NCBI GenBank assembly: GCA_047967505.1
Contig: CM106541.1
Reading direction: 5' to 3' (one strand)
DNA: 64,000 nucleotides
Source: Dipteris shenzhenensis
Taxonomy: Eukaryota > Polypodiophyta > Polypodiopsida > Gleicheniales
Shown here: positions 10,804 through 21,024 of the stretch, piece after piece
Numbering within the stretch: the first letter of the stretch is position 1
Layout: each line of letters opens with the position of its first letter
Program-made: the position numbers and the translations under genes
Notes under the pieces: generated by a model
The model's database searches: none
Told to the model about the DNA's origin: nothing
What the model saw: only the letters and a program-made list of their open reading frames with translations

Positions 10804-13000
10804 ATGCTAGTAATTTAAAAGTGTTTGTTAGTTTGGCATATGTGCATATACCAGATGAAAAGAGATGGAAGTTGGATCCCAAAGCTTAAAGATGTGTGTT
10901 TATTGGTTATGCACAAAACCAAAAGGGTTACAAATGCTACAACCCATGGACCAAGAAGACTATGGTGAGTCGGGATGTTGTTTTTGATGAGCTGGAATCT
11001 TGGTATGGCAAGTCGAAAGTGGCTGTTCCAAATGATACATCTGCAAGTCATGCATATGATAAAAATCAGCAAATTAGTACATCCATATTTGGGCCTACAT
11101 CTACTGGTTCTACTACAGTGAATCCTTGGTTTGGCAGGTAATGCAATTCCACTAACACTTCTATGTCAGTGAGGGGGAGAGATAAAGGGAAAGCCAAGGT
11201 TGTTGAGGTGCTTTCGCAAGCTGAAAATGATGTCCCTGGGCCATCAAATTGTGGCTATGATTCGTCATGTAGTGACAGTTTGGATAGTGAGCTGGGTATA
11301 CCATTTGTGTCTACACCTAGAGTCAAGGGAAGTAGGTACATACCTCCTCATGAATGAGGAGAGTCAGGCACTCCAGTGAGAAGGTCACAGAGAGTCAGGT
11401 ATCCTATTGACAGGTTAACTTATAGTGGTTATGCTACTTGGCATTATTGCATATATGACAAAAGTTATGGGACATACTGAGCCAACTATCTTTGGTGAGG
11501 CTGTGCAACATTGTCATTGGTAAAATGCCATGGGTGAGGAGATGGATGGCCTTGCCACTAATCAGACTTGGGATTTGGTGGAGTTGCCTGAAGGCAAGAA
11601 TCCTATTGGTTGCAAATGGGTCTACAAAGTAAAATGCAAGTCTGATGGATTAGTGGAAGGTATAAAGCAAGGCTGGTTACCAAAGGGTATGCACAGTAGT
11701 ATGGGCTAGATTATGAGGAAACTTTCAGCCATGTTGCCAAGATGGCAACTGTGAGAGCTATCATAGCATTGGCTTCTGCAAATGGTTGGAAATTGCAGCA
11801 AATGGATGTCAATAATAATTTCCTAAATGGTGACTTGTTGGAGGAAGTCTATATGGTTCAGCCCGAGGGTTATGTGCACCCTGACTATCCCAACTATGTT
11901 TGCAGGTTGAAGAAAGCTCTCTATGGGTTGAAGCAAGCCCCTAGAGCATGGAATAAAAGGATCAGTAGATACCTACAGGAGCTTGGTTTTGCAGTTGGGA
12001 AGGCGGATCATTCACTCTTCACAAAGAAGACGATTGCTAGAAATGTTGTGATTGTGATTTATGTTGATGATCTAATTTTGACTAGTAGTGATGATGATGG
12101 CATTGCTAAAATTAAGAGCAAGCTGAAAATGGAGTTTGATATGAAGGATCTAGGGGACTTGAAGTTCTTTCTTGGCATAGAGGTGTTGAGAACACCTGAT
12201 GGCATTTGGCTTATGCAGAGGCAGTATGCCTTGAATATGCTGGAGAGGTTTGGCATGAAGGATTGCAAACCAATGGATATCCCCTTGGATCAAAACAGAT
12301 GATGGCTGATTCTGGAGCTGAGATTGATGACATTACCATGTATAGGCATATGGTTGGAAGCTTGATTTATCTGACTATTACCAGGCTTGATTTAATATAT
12401 GTTGTGGGTCTTATAGTCAGTTTATGTAGAAGCCACGGAAGCCTCACTTGGATGCAATGAGGAGGATTATGCGCTATGTCAAGGCAACATATCAGTATGG
12501 ACTCTTTTATGAGTATGGAAAGAATATAGAACTAGTTGGATACACATATGCAGATTGGGCAGGATGTGCCTATGAGAAAACATCCACCAGTGATTATGCA
12601 TTTAGCCTTGGTAGTGTAGTGGTGAGTTGGAGTAGTAAAAAGCAACCCACAGTGGCATTGTCTAGTACAGAAGCAGAGTACAGAAGTGCAGCATTGGCTA
12701 CATGTGAGTTTTCTTAGCTTCAGAAGCTTTTGCAAGATTTGAGGTTGCATGTGGAAAAACCAGTCAGACTTTATTTTGATAACATGAGTAGTGTGCAGTT
12801 GGCAAGTAATCTGGTTTATCATGCTAGAACTAAGCATATTGAGGTACACTACCATTTCATCAGAGAGATGGTGTTATCAAAGAAGATTAATCTCATACAT
12901 GTGAAGACTAAAGATTAGGTTGCATATATCTTTACCAAGTCATTGGGTAGAGATAAGTTTACATGCTTTAGAGAGCTACTTGGTGTTATGCTCCCTACTT
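10804..13000 (+). pseudogene. pol: Copia integrase tail, RT and RNase H (family B), broken
   Basis: After the integrase C-terminal region (10896-11141) comes RT. It has MDVNNNFLNGDLLEEVYM at about 11800, LKKALYGLKQAPRAW at about 11907 and the YVDD active site at 12060. A frameshift near 12300 follows, then LIYLTITR and MRYVKATYQYGL. RNase H shows YADWAGC, ALSSTEAEYRSA and YFDNMSSVQLA (12535-12800). In-frame TAG codons replace Trp at 12716 and probably Gln at 12916. The order matches Ty1/copia. The copy is dead but old enough to keep all domains recognisable. Confidence 0.82.
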
Positions 13001-13004
13001 GAGC

Positions 13005-13231
13005 TTGAGGGGGAGTGTTGGGAATCAAGCTCTCTGTTATTGTTCCTGTTGTGTGAGTAGGTGAATAAGGTGAGTCACACTGACTCAACCATAGTTAGTT
13101 CTTATTTACTATGTATGGGTGTGATCTTAGTAGTGTTCAATTGTATTGTGTGGGGTGAATATGAGCTGATAGTGGAGGAGACTATTGCTCCCTCTTGGTT
13201 GCTTCCTATATCTCTCTTCTTGTTTTTTCCT
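13005..13231 (+). repeat. Purine tract and 3' LTR of family B element (truncated)
   Basis: The purine tract TTGAGGGGGAG (13005-13015) is followed by TGTTGGGAATCAAGC at 13016. The LTR runs to about 13231, where family A gag homology on the minus strand begins. The LTR end is therefore probably lost and its true length unknown. No partner LTR is visible upstream of 9016. Confidence 0.65.
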
Positions 13232-14480
13232 AGTAATAAAGAGTTGCAAACATATCCCATGCTTCCTTCGATGTCTTGACTATGTTGAGCTATCCTAGCA
13301 TGACATCTTGCACATTCTACTTGATCAAATGATATGCATATTTGTCTTTCTTGTCCCATTTTTCTCTTGTGCTTGGCAATGGCAAGATTTACTACAGGTG
13401 CGATCACTATTGGTGTAGCTGTAGATCTTGCTGCTTTGCTGGTGCTATCGCAACAGGCTAAGTAAAGCTACTATTGGCTAGATTGTCCAATGGTCTAGGT
13501 GTTGACCCATTGACATACTCCCATCGACCAATGGTCTAGGTGTAGACCTTGGGGTGTCAACTCAATATGTAATATGCTGCTACCCTCATCCAAAATCTAG
13601 GGTATGGGGGGACAAGATCCATAAATAATATGCATGGATTTTCTTAAAAATTTTCAAATACGCAAGGGAAAAATATGAAAATTTCATGTCCCCCCTCCCA
13701 CAAAATATAAGATATATACCTTGAAAAATATGCAAGATTTTAAAATTTGTATAGATTTTTGATAATATGTGAGGCCCAAAGGGGGGGGGCTTTTGGATAA
13801 GGGGGGTTATAACAAAAAATACACTAAAATATGAAAACCCATCTCCTTTCAAATGAATGTAACTTTTTCATGTGTTACCCAAATTTCAAGGTGTAAAGAC
13901 ATATTTGAAGCTCTTTTAGTGTAGATCACAACTATGTTAATTTCAATAATTTCTACACATGGCATATTGTTAAATTCATCTCATACTCAAGATTTTGATA
14001 GGTTTTCTTACTAAAGGGAGTTGGCACCCTAGGGTGTAGACCCATCGACATACTCCCATTTGTTTTGAAGTACAAGAATGGCCTCCATTCAGTATTTCCA
14101 TGTGCCAATATTGGAGTTGTCTAGCTTAGCAGATGCTTTCAAATTGAGGTTGCTAGTCATAGACATGGTGCAAGAAAATGTACTCAAAGTGTTTATGAAA
14201 TCAATGTCTAAATCAACTGCAATACACTAACTGTATCAAGTGAAATTTAAACTATTGGTAAAACTAGAACTGCAATATATAATCCAATCTATTACAAGGC
14301 TTGTGGAAAATGATACTGGAAATAGCCAAGGGGCTTTACAAGGCTTGAATAAAATGCCCAATGCTGGAAAAATAGCCAAATAGGATTTACAATGATGGCA
14401 TGTAAGTGTGAAATCAAATCTTGTGCTATATGCCCACTTAACAACAATTGGTCAATGCCTCTGAACACTTTAAAGTATGC
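13232..14480 (-). mobile_element. Family A gag/leader relic (A4), minus strand
   Basis: On the minus strand this reads leader (14480-14165), gag ATG in TGCACCATGTCTATGACTAG at about 14168, then the first part of gag down to about 13232 (AWDMFA region). It matches A1 1170-1650. Gag is interrupted at 13549-14032 by an insertion with terminal inverted repeats. Before that insertion it had already suffered a tandem duplication of about 41 bp (CCAATGGTCTAGGTGT at about 13488 and 13529). It abuts the truncated 5' end of the D element at 14481. Confidence 0.78.
13549..14032. mobile_element. 484-bp TIR insertion with 10-bp target duplication (MULE-like MITE)
   Basis: The insertion splits family A gag. 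The flanking 10-bp direct repeat GGTGTAGACC is at 13539-13548 and 14033-14042. The ends are imperfect inverted repeats: TTGGGGTGTCAACTC on the left, and CTAGGGTGCCAACTC on the right when read on the other strand (12 of 15 match). No ORF is convincing. The interior is AT-rich with G runs near 13782 and 13800. A 9-10 bp duplication fits Mutator-like elements; the class is inferred. Confidence 0.65.
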
Positions 14481-15105
14481 TTGTTCCTGCTCTCAAGTCA
14501 CAAGAAGCATGCCCATCAAATGAATTCTATAGCCTCAGCTGCACTAGCAGATCCACCAAAGCCAGTAGCAGCGACTTCAGCTTCAATGCCTTAATGGTTG
14601 CCTGCATCTCCTTCACTGCCTACAACTTCATTGCGCCAAAGCTCATGCAACTAACCCACTGGCATTCCCTCTGTAGACCAGCCTTCTCCTACTATCTACA
14701 GCCAAGGGTTGTAGCCTCTACTGCATCTCCCTCAACGAAATAGCGTCGCCTTCTCCGAATCTCCACCGCATCGAGCGTCATAGCAGATTCAAAGTTTCTC
14801 TCTCTCATTTTTCCTAAGGTTTCTACAAGTGACACGTGGTAGCCAAAGGAGAAGACACGTGGTAGATAAGCCACTCAACTTAGGTCAAGATTGACCTTAG
14901 GTTAGCTCCATGGTTAGGTCAAAAGATAACCATAGTTAAAATTTCTAGCTTGGGTTAACTAAGCTGGGTTACAAGGTCACCATAGTGCCACCTAAGCATA
15001 GAGGCCCTTGCTAAGCATAGTATGGAATTCTGCATGTGAATCCCTATGCCACATTAGCAAAGGCCTTCTCTTCTTCACAGAAACTTTGACAAGGCGTAAC
15101 TTACA

Positions 15106-15177
15106 ATCTAGGAGGAATTTGCACACGCTCCAAAAAGGAAAAATAACCAGTTTTTTGAGCTCTACGTACCTGTCAAC
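15106..15177 (+). promoter_or_regulatory. Conserved leader core (D1 copy)
   Basis: An untranslated block about 70 bp upstream of gag has the ordered words GGAGGAATTTG, GCTCCAAAAAGGAAAA, TTTTTTGAGCTCTACG and GTCAA. The same ordered words occur in family A leaders (+ 61466-61538; - 23516-23586, 18408-18480, 16830-16901) and in the other D copies (- 53632-53697, - 29372-29443). Sharing between an autonomous-type and a gag-only family argues for function; packaging, dimerisation and translation control are all possible. Confidence 0.6.
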
Positions 15178-15245
15178 TTAAATTTTATGTATGCAATTAT
15201 ACAGTGCTAGATTTGAAAGTATCATCAACTGGTAAGACCTTTGCA

Positions 15246-16046
15246 ATGGCAATCTGCACCCCAACTGTTGAGAAGTTCACCGAGGAAGGATTTCACACAT
15301 GGTCTACACAAATGAGATATCTCGTGATGCACCAAAAGCTTTGGAAGACTATAAAAGAAGACATACCCACTGCACAAAATGATGCTTGGAAGGAAAAAGA
15401 TGAAGCAGCACTATCACTCATTGGATTGCACTTGGGTCCAAACATAATTCATCATATAGACTCTAAGGATCATGCCAAGGATGCATGGGATGAGTTGAAC
15501 ACAGTGTTTGGTGCAAAAGCCAAAAACTAAGATATCCATCTTAAGATTGAATTCTATGGTATGCACATGGGCTTCAATGAATCCATGGCACAATTTGTCA
15601 ACAAAATCAAAACCATTATGACCCAACTAGAGGGCATAAATGCAAAAATAGGAGAGAAAGATGCACTTGCAATTCTCCTTAAAAGCATGCCTGGAGAGTA
15701 TAGTGCATTGACAACCACTTTGAAGAATTTGCCAGATCCAAAGTTTGAGGAATGTGTATCCTCTCTTCTTGAAAAAGAAAGAGAGTTAAAGGCATCGACA
15801 TCAACATCTACACGCAATAGCTATAATGAAGAACAAGCACTATTCAGTAAAACATCAATGAAGTGCTACCATTACGGAAGGATGGGTCACTATCAAAGTG
15901 ACTGCAGACTGAAGAACAAACCAAAGTGTCACCACTGCAAGAAGCTGGGACACAAGGAAGAAGATTGCAAATTGAAGAACCAGCAAGTCAACTACGTGGA
16001 GTCATCATTAAGCCATGAGCAGAATGACAGGAACAACATGTATTAA
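15246..16046 (+). pseudogene. gag: Family D gag, one nonsense codon
   Basis: The start MAICTPTVEKF is conserved in the sister copy. An in-frame ATG at 15204 is less likely because its codons differ between copies. The UBN2-type gag core (WSTQMRYLVMHQKLWKTIKE; KDAWDELNTVFGAKAKN; GMHMGFNESMAQFVNKI) is followed by two zinc knuckles. The first reads CYHYGRMGHYQSDC, where the second Cys of a standard CX2C is Tyr; the second, CHHCKKLGHKEEDC, is intact. One stop, TAA at 15528-15530, replaces the CAA present in the sister. Otherwise the 267-codon frame is open to 16046. Confidence 0.8.
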
Positions 16047-16186
16047 GAAACAAAAACCTTGCCAACCTTGCCTATATTTTGTAAATCAAACTTGACCCTG
16101 AGAGTAGCTATGTAAGCACCCAGGGGGGGATTTGATCCTGTAACTCACATCTGACCACCTTGCAGTAACCAAAGGATCATGGCACC

Positions 16187-16526
16187 AAGGGGAGGTGTTG
16201 AGAGTTGTGGTGCCATGAGCACATGTAGAGCAAAGGTATGAGTAAAGGGCAAGCTGCCACATGGCATGGAGGAGATATCCCACATGTGAGCAAGAAATGG
16301 ATGTAAGTACCCTCACCTATAAAAGGGAGGTTCATTTGAAGTAATATCAATCAAGCACTTTGCACTATCTCAAGATTCTCTTTATGAGTCCAAGCTAATC
16401 TATCTTGGAACCTAATTGACTTCAGTTATAGATCATGATCACTCTTAGGATTCATCCACCTTAGATTAGTATTGTCATTAGAGTAGATTAGGGTCCATAG
16501 GAGAGCTCGGTCCATGTGATTCAACA
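16187..16526 (+). repeat. Purine tract and 3' LTR of D1
   Basis: The purine tract AAGGGGAGG (16187-16195) is followed by an LTR from TGTTGAGAGTTGTGGTGCC (16196) to GATTCAACA (16526), 331 bp. A good TATA box, CTATAAAAGG, sits at 16318-16327, giving a U3/R boundary roughly 25-30 bp later. The LTR matches those at 52195-52512 and 54913-55244. Confidence 0.85.
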
Positions 16527-16540
16527 ATTATTAGTTGCTT

Positions 16541-16740
16541 TTTCATCGCTCAACAGTTGGTCAAGATCTCGTTTAGAGTATATTAGATCATCCATAATGG
16601 AGAGATCTCCAAAGAAGCCAATCAAAGCCATGCAAACAAATTCCTAAATAGTTCCTACTTGGAGTCAGTCCCTTTGCTCACATGCAGTTTCACATCATCA
16701 CATTTTCCTAAAACCCAATGTTCTACAGTTCAATCAATAG
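16541..16740 (+). mobile_element. Family A leader fragment, plus strand
   Basis: The sequence from TTTTTCATCGCTC to CTACAGTTCAATCA matches the plus-strand family A leader at about 61680-61880. Shared landmarks are AATCTAAGCCATGC-like, GGAGTCAGTCC and TTTTACATCAT-like strings. It directly follows the D1 LTR and is joined at about 16741 to leader in the opposite orientation. Confidence 0.6.
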
Positions 16741-16744
16741 TAAT

Positions 16745-17398
16745 ACCTTTTCTTTGCTCGTTTTAGGTGTTGGGTCAGATGCATCGATATAGATAGTGTA
16801 TGATACTTGTGTCAAAATGTGAGCATGATATAATGAGCGTGTATAGAATGAAAAGTTGAGTTTTTTTTCTTTTTGGAGTGCCCTCAAATTCTTCCTAGAT
16901 CAAGAGATATTGCTTGATCAAGGTGGAGGGGTAAAAAGGGTGCTAGTGATGATGTAGCACTCAGAGTCACATGCAAGGGTGTGACTACCAAGAGGTGTGC
17001 TAGCGGAGCAATGTGCTTAGGTGGCAGATGAGTGCACATGCAAAGTGATGTGTGAGCCTAGCAAGAGGTGACTTTTCCTGGAAGGGGGTCAGTGCCACGT
17101 GGTAGTTGTTTGCTGAGTTGGCCAACTGAGGTGGCAATGTTGCTTGGGATTAATGATGTGCTATTGACATGTGTCACTACTAACATGGCAAATGACATGT
17201 CTTTGTTGTGTCAATAGATGATGTGGCAGGCAACTGCCATGTGTTAATGATGACATGTTACCTCACCTAGCCTTGCTGTTGTGGCATTGTGTTGTGGTTA
17301 CTGATGTGGGATAAGCTTTGCCACATATCAAGGTGATGTGTCAATAGGGCTGGCCCTGTGATGTGGCAGATAAGGCATAGCACTTGTCAATAGTTTAG
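16745..17398 (-). mobile_element. Family A leader fragment, minus strand
   Basis: GTTGGGTCAGATGC (16770) onwards matches the reverse complement of the family A leader. It includes the conserved leader core (16830-16901) and then a degenerate run of CATGTGGCA/GATGATGTGGCA-type units to about 17398. The gag fragment of the next element begins there. Confidence 0.65.
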
Positions 17399-17759
17399 CC
17401 AAACTTTTGTGGATGTCTTGATGGTGTTGACTTGTCCTAGCATGACATCTTGCACATTCTACTTTATCAGATGATATGCGTACTTATCTTTCTTATCCCA
17501 TTCTGTCTGTGCTTAGGCAATGGCACGATTTGTTACAGGAATAAAAGCTGTTTGTGCAGCTGTAGATTCCACTACTGGTGCTATGACAACAAGTGGAGTA
17601 GAGCTACTGCTAGCTGGATCGTCCAATGGTCTAGGTGTAGATCCATCGACATACTCCCATTTGTCTTGAAGTACAATACATTTGGTATTTCCATGTGCCA
17701 TAATTGGAGTTGTTTAGCTTAGCAAAGGCCTCCAGATTAAGGTTGCTAGTCATAGACAT
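17399..17759 (-). pseudogene. gag: Family A gag, N-terminal fragment
   Basis: The ATG complement is at 17757-17759, in the same context as A1 (TGCACCATGTC). It encodes the SNLNLE-like start, the DKWEYVDGSTPRPLDDPASS region (near 17630) and the RAQAE-like linker, then VQDVMLGQ (near 17440). It is cut off at about 17399. Relative to A1 it has small indels near 17670. It cannot encode a full capsid. Confidence 0.75.
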
Positions 17760-18407
17760 GGTGCAAGAAATGTACTCAAAGTGTCATGAAAATCACTGTC
17801 TGAATCAATTGCAAAACATTGATTGTAGCAAGTGAAATCTGAACTGTTGGTGAAGATAGAAATGCAATATATAAAATCCAATTTGTATTACAAGGCTTAT
17901 GGCAAATGATGCCGGGAATAGCCAAAAGGCTGAAATGATGTGCACAATGCCGTGAAATAGCCGAATAGGCTTTACAATGGTGGCATGTGTGTGTGAAATC
18001 AAATCATGTGCTATCTGCCCAACTGAACAATCGGTAATGCCTCTAAACACTTTGAAGTCTGCTCACTAAACTGATGAACATCATGTTTTAGGTAATGTGA
18101 TGATGTGAAACTGTATGTGAGTGTATGGACTGACTCCGAGTAGGTACTAGTAGGGAATTTTGGGCATGGCTTAGATTGGCAACTTGGGGAGATTCAAAGC
18201 ATCCCCTCTATGGCAATCTAGTCTACTGTGATGTAGATCTATGCCAACCATCGATCAATGAAAGAACAAAAAATAATTTCTTTTCTTTGGTTCTTTTTAA
18301 GTGACATCTCAAATGCGTTGATGTAGAGGCTGATGTGTGTGTAGGAAGTGGTTTTGTCTCTACGAGGCTCAAAAGTGAGTGATACTTGCACCAAAATGTG
18401 GGCGTGA

Positions 18408-18480
18408 TGTGATGAGCATGTAGAGCACAAAAAATCGATCGTTTCACTTTTTTGTAGCACCCTCAAATTCCTCTTGGATC
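18408..18480 (-). promoter_or_regulatory. Conserved leader core (A5 copy)
   Basis: On the minus strand it carries GATCCAAGAGGAATTTGAGG, then GCTACAAAAAAGTGAAACG, then TTTTTTGTGCTCTACATGC. This is the same word order as the block at 61466-61538. It is slightly more decayed than the 23516-23586 copy. Confidence 0.55.
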
Positions 18481-18529
18481 AAGAGATACGGCTTGATCTA
18501 GGTGGAGGGGCAAAAAAGAGTGAAATGTG

Positions 18530-19196
18530 CAGTGATGATGTGGCACTGTGAGTCACATGCAGTGAGTGTGCCTAGCAGGGACTGTGCCTGTGAACCCTTG
18601 TGCTGAGGTGGCAGGTGTGGTCACATGCAGTGACTGTGGAGCACTGTCTGTGCTTCCAGAGGTCAATGTTGACTGTGCTACTAATGTGGCTCTGATTGAC
18701 CTAACCTAGGGTCAAGTTGACCTAACCCCATATGGTATGGTTGACTAACCCTAGGGTCTATTTGACTAACCTAGCAAGGGCATCAGAGTGCCATGTGGCA
18801 GTGAGGAGGTGGCACAAATGATGTGGCAGATGATGATGTCACTTGATGACATGGTTGTGCTGACGTGGAGCTGAGCTCATAGGGATGACATGGCAGAGTG
18901 CTGATGTGGCACCTATGATTGGATTGCTGATGTGGCAGTCTACGTGGACCTTGTGATGTGGCAAGAGGATAAGGTCTACTGATTTGGCAGATAGGTGATG
19001 ATGTGGCCTTTGGATAATGTGTGCCACCTAAGTAGTGATGTGGTAGATAAGATGACGTGGCACTGTGTGGGATCCTGTTGACATGGTAGACATACCCTAC
19101 ATGGTAGATAATGTGCCATGTGGCTAGACCCTGACCAAGTTGTGGTGAGGTGACCTAGAGTGGTGAACAATGTGCCATGTGTCAAGTCTTGGGATA
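18530..19196 (-). repeat. Degenerate CCACGTCATCA/CCACATCA array in the A5 leader
   Basis: Short units of about 8-20 bp around (T)GCCAC(G/A)TCA are repeated many times; on the plus strand they appear as TGATGTGGCA and TGACGTGG. Interspersed are GGTCAACTTGACC-like words near 18715. The plus-strand counterpart is at 60960-61420. Unit order differs between copies, so the array evolves fast. Confidence 0.7.
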
Positions 19197-19204
19197 CCAA
19201 AATC

Positions 19205-19450
19205 CTCGGGGGGGTCACTCATCATATGTAACCCTATTACGTGAGTTCAACAGAAGGATTTTTTTAATTTCCAAAATTTACAGAAATAAATATACATAAG
19301 GGACTATTTAAAATAGTTTTGAAAAAAATTTACAGATTTGTATAGAAAAGGGGTACATTTTATTAATGAAAAAATTACAGATAAGGGATTTTATAAATAG
19401 GCCTTGAACGCACGTGATATAGAGGGTTTATACATAGTGACCCCCCCGAG
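19205..19450. mobile_element. 246-bp MITE with 8-bp target duplication
   Basis: An 8-bp direct repeat CCAAAATC flanks it at 19197-19204 and 19451-19458. The ends are inverted repeats: the first 15 bp, CTCGGGGGGGTCACT, are perfect, and a further 25 bp or so match imperfectly (ATGTA.AACCCT, ACGTG.GTTCAA). The interior is AT-rich and non-coding. It sits in the leader of A5. An 8-bp duplication is typical of hAT elements, but the TIR is not a classical hAT end, so the superfamily is uncertain. Confidence 0.8.
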
Positions 19451-20761
19451 CCAAAATCTTCTAAAGATCTGTCGAAATCTTTGTAGATTCTGTTGGAGCT
19501 TGGGCTAGCTAAGGTGCTAGCTGGGGAGTTGTCGGTGGTGACATCTTTGCCTAGAGACTCGTTGTGGGGCAATGGAGTGGAGAGCATCGCTGCAGGTCCT
19601 GTGTCATAGGAGGTGGAGCTTGCAGGTCCTTTGGCCACCGAGTTGGCATCGTTTGATGCATGCTACTGTAGTCGTAGATGGAGTTGTAGGTGGAAGAGCT
19701 TGTGAGCTATCCACGAGCAATGGAGAGGATGGTAAGGCTGTTCATTGGAGAAGCTTCAAGGTCTGTCAAGTGTAGGGTCAGTCTGAAGTCCCGACGCTAT
19801 TTGTCGATGGCACTAGAGTCCGCAAATGGTCGGGTTGAGTGTGGAGGAGTTACGTATGGAGCAGCCCATGGCGAGACTGTTGGTGGGAGAGGCGTAGAGT
19901 CGAGGGACATGAACGTCCAGTGAAGCTTTAGAGCTAGCTGCTCACGTCATAATCTAGCATTGATGTCCGTTAAAGGAGATGGCTGACGTGTAGGAGTTTG
20001 CACTATGGGAGCTGATGGCAGTCATTCGGGACTGAGTCGCGTAGCTGTGTGTAAGATCCAAGTCCGTCGCACGTTGCTTTGGGAGGCTGAGTTTGGGATA
20101 GATTGGTAATGCCTATGAGGAGCCGCGTTTGCATATTGGAGATGCCTTGCAAGGAGCCGTGTTTGCTCGATCGGTGGATGTTGCCCTTGCAAGAAGCCAA
20201 GTCCAGGTTGCATGAAGGGCATGGATGCTCACTAGTGTTGGGGTCTAGGGGTTGGAGATGCTTTGTTGCAGGAAAGACGGTGCAAGTGGCTAAGTTATTG
20301 TTGAAGGTCGAGGGTATGGAATGAGGTGTTGTTGCAGCTCTAGCTTTGCTTTGCATGAGAGCTCTCTCTTCCCAGTTCTCGAGGAGTAGAAGTGTCTCTT
20401 TGGAGACTCAAGATGCTCTCTCTCCCTCTCAAGCTTAAAAAACTCATACAAAGGAACCTTTCTCTCTCCGAATGGGAAGATGGAAATCCCACAAATTGAA
20501 ATATCTCAAACTCTCTCAAGAATGGAATTCTCTCTTTCTCAACTGGAATTCTATCAAAGAAATCGAAGAAAACACTCAAGAAATCTAAAGAGATTAACGA
20601 AAATCTCTCTATCACTCAATGATCGGAAATTCTCTCAAAGTGTATGGAAATTCTCTCAACGGAAGTGAACGGAAGAAACTCAGAATCACTCAAGAGAACT
20701 CTCAATCTCACAATCTCTCTCACACTCTCAAGGATCGCAATGTCTCAGCGGAAGACAAGGG

Positions 20762-20774
20762 AGCTCTAATACTA
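20762..20774 (-). promoter_or_regulatory. Primer-binding site of A5
   Basis: It lies immediately inside the 5' LTR. The minus strand reads TAGTATTAGAGCT, a variant of the TGGTATCAGAGC site that pairs with the 3' end of initiator tRNA-Met. The right-hand copy has TGGTATTAGAGCA at 60048. Confidence 0.7.
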
Positions 20775-21024
20775 TGACAAAATATGAAGAGGGGAGAGGA
20801 GAAGAGTGAAGATAAGGAGAGAGAGCACACCACAAATGACTAACTGTACACAATATTTAGTTGAAAATGTAGAGTATATACAAACCTATTTAGGGTTAGG
20901 GTTAGGGTTAGGGCATCTAACCCTTTCCTTTATAGCACTCTATTGGGTTAGTGCTATGCACATATGATCACATGATGGTGCTATGCACACATGATCACAT
21001 GATGTCGAGCGTGACCTCTCAACA
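20775..21024 (-). repeat. 5' LTR of A5
   Basis: The LTR is 250 bp. On the minus strand it runs from TGTTGAGAGGTCACGCTCG to ATTTTGTCA. It contains a TATAAAGGAAAGGG promoter segment and four copies of a TTAGGG-type telomere-like hexamer (plus strand 20890-20914), against about two in the other full LTRs. Confidence 0.88.

Larger units (their letters stand above)
14481..16526 (+). mobile_element. Family D gag-only LTR element D1, 5'-truncated
   Basis: It consists of leader (14481-15245), gag (to 16046), a purine tract and a 3' LTR. No protease, integrase or RT lies between gag and LTR, only about 150 bp. Its sister at 52195-55244 has the same plan with both LTRs, so the lack of pol is a family trait and not damage. 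This fits the published class of terminal-repeat retrotransposons with a gag domain (TR-GAG). The 5' LTR is missing; the junction with the A relic is at about 14481. Confidence 0.8.
17399..21024 (-). mobile_element. Family A copia element A5: 5' LTR, leader and gag start
   Basis: On the minus strand this reads 5' LTR (21024-20775), primer-binding site (20774-20762), a leader of about 3.0 kb (20761-17760) and the beginning of gag (17759-17399). The rest of the element is missing: gag breaks off at about 17399 and joins other leader DNA. The leader is longer than in the right-hand copy, partly because of a 246-bp MITE at 19205-19450. Confidence 0.8.

Noticed and set aside
20885-20918. Interstitial telomere from a chromosome fusion
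   Set aside because: The tract is part of the family A LTR and appears, in varying number, in all its LTR copies here.
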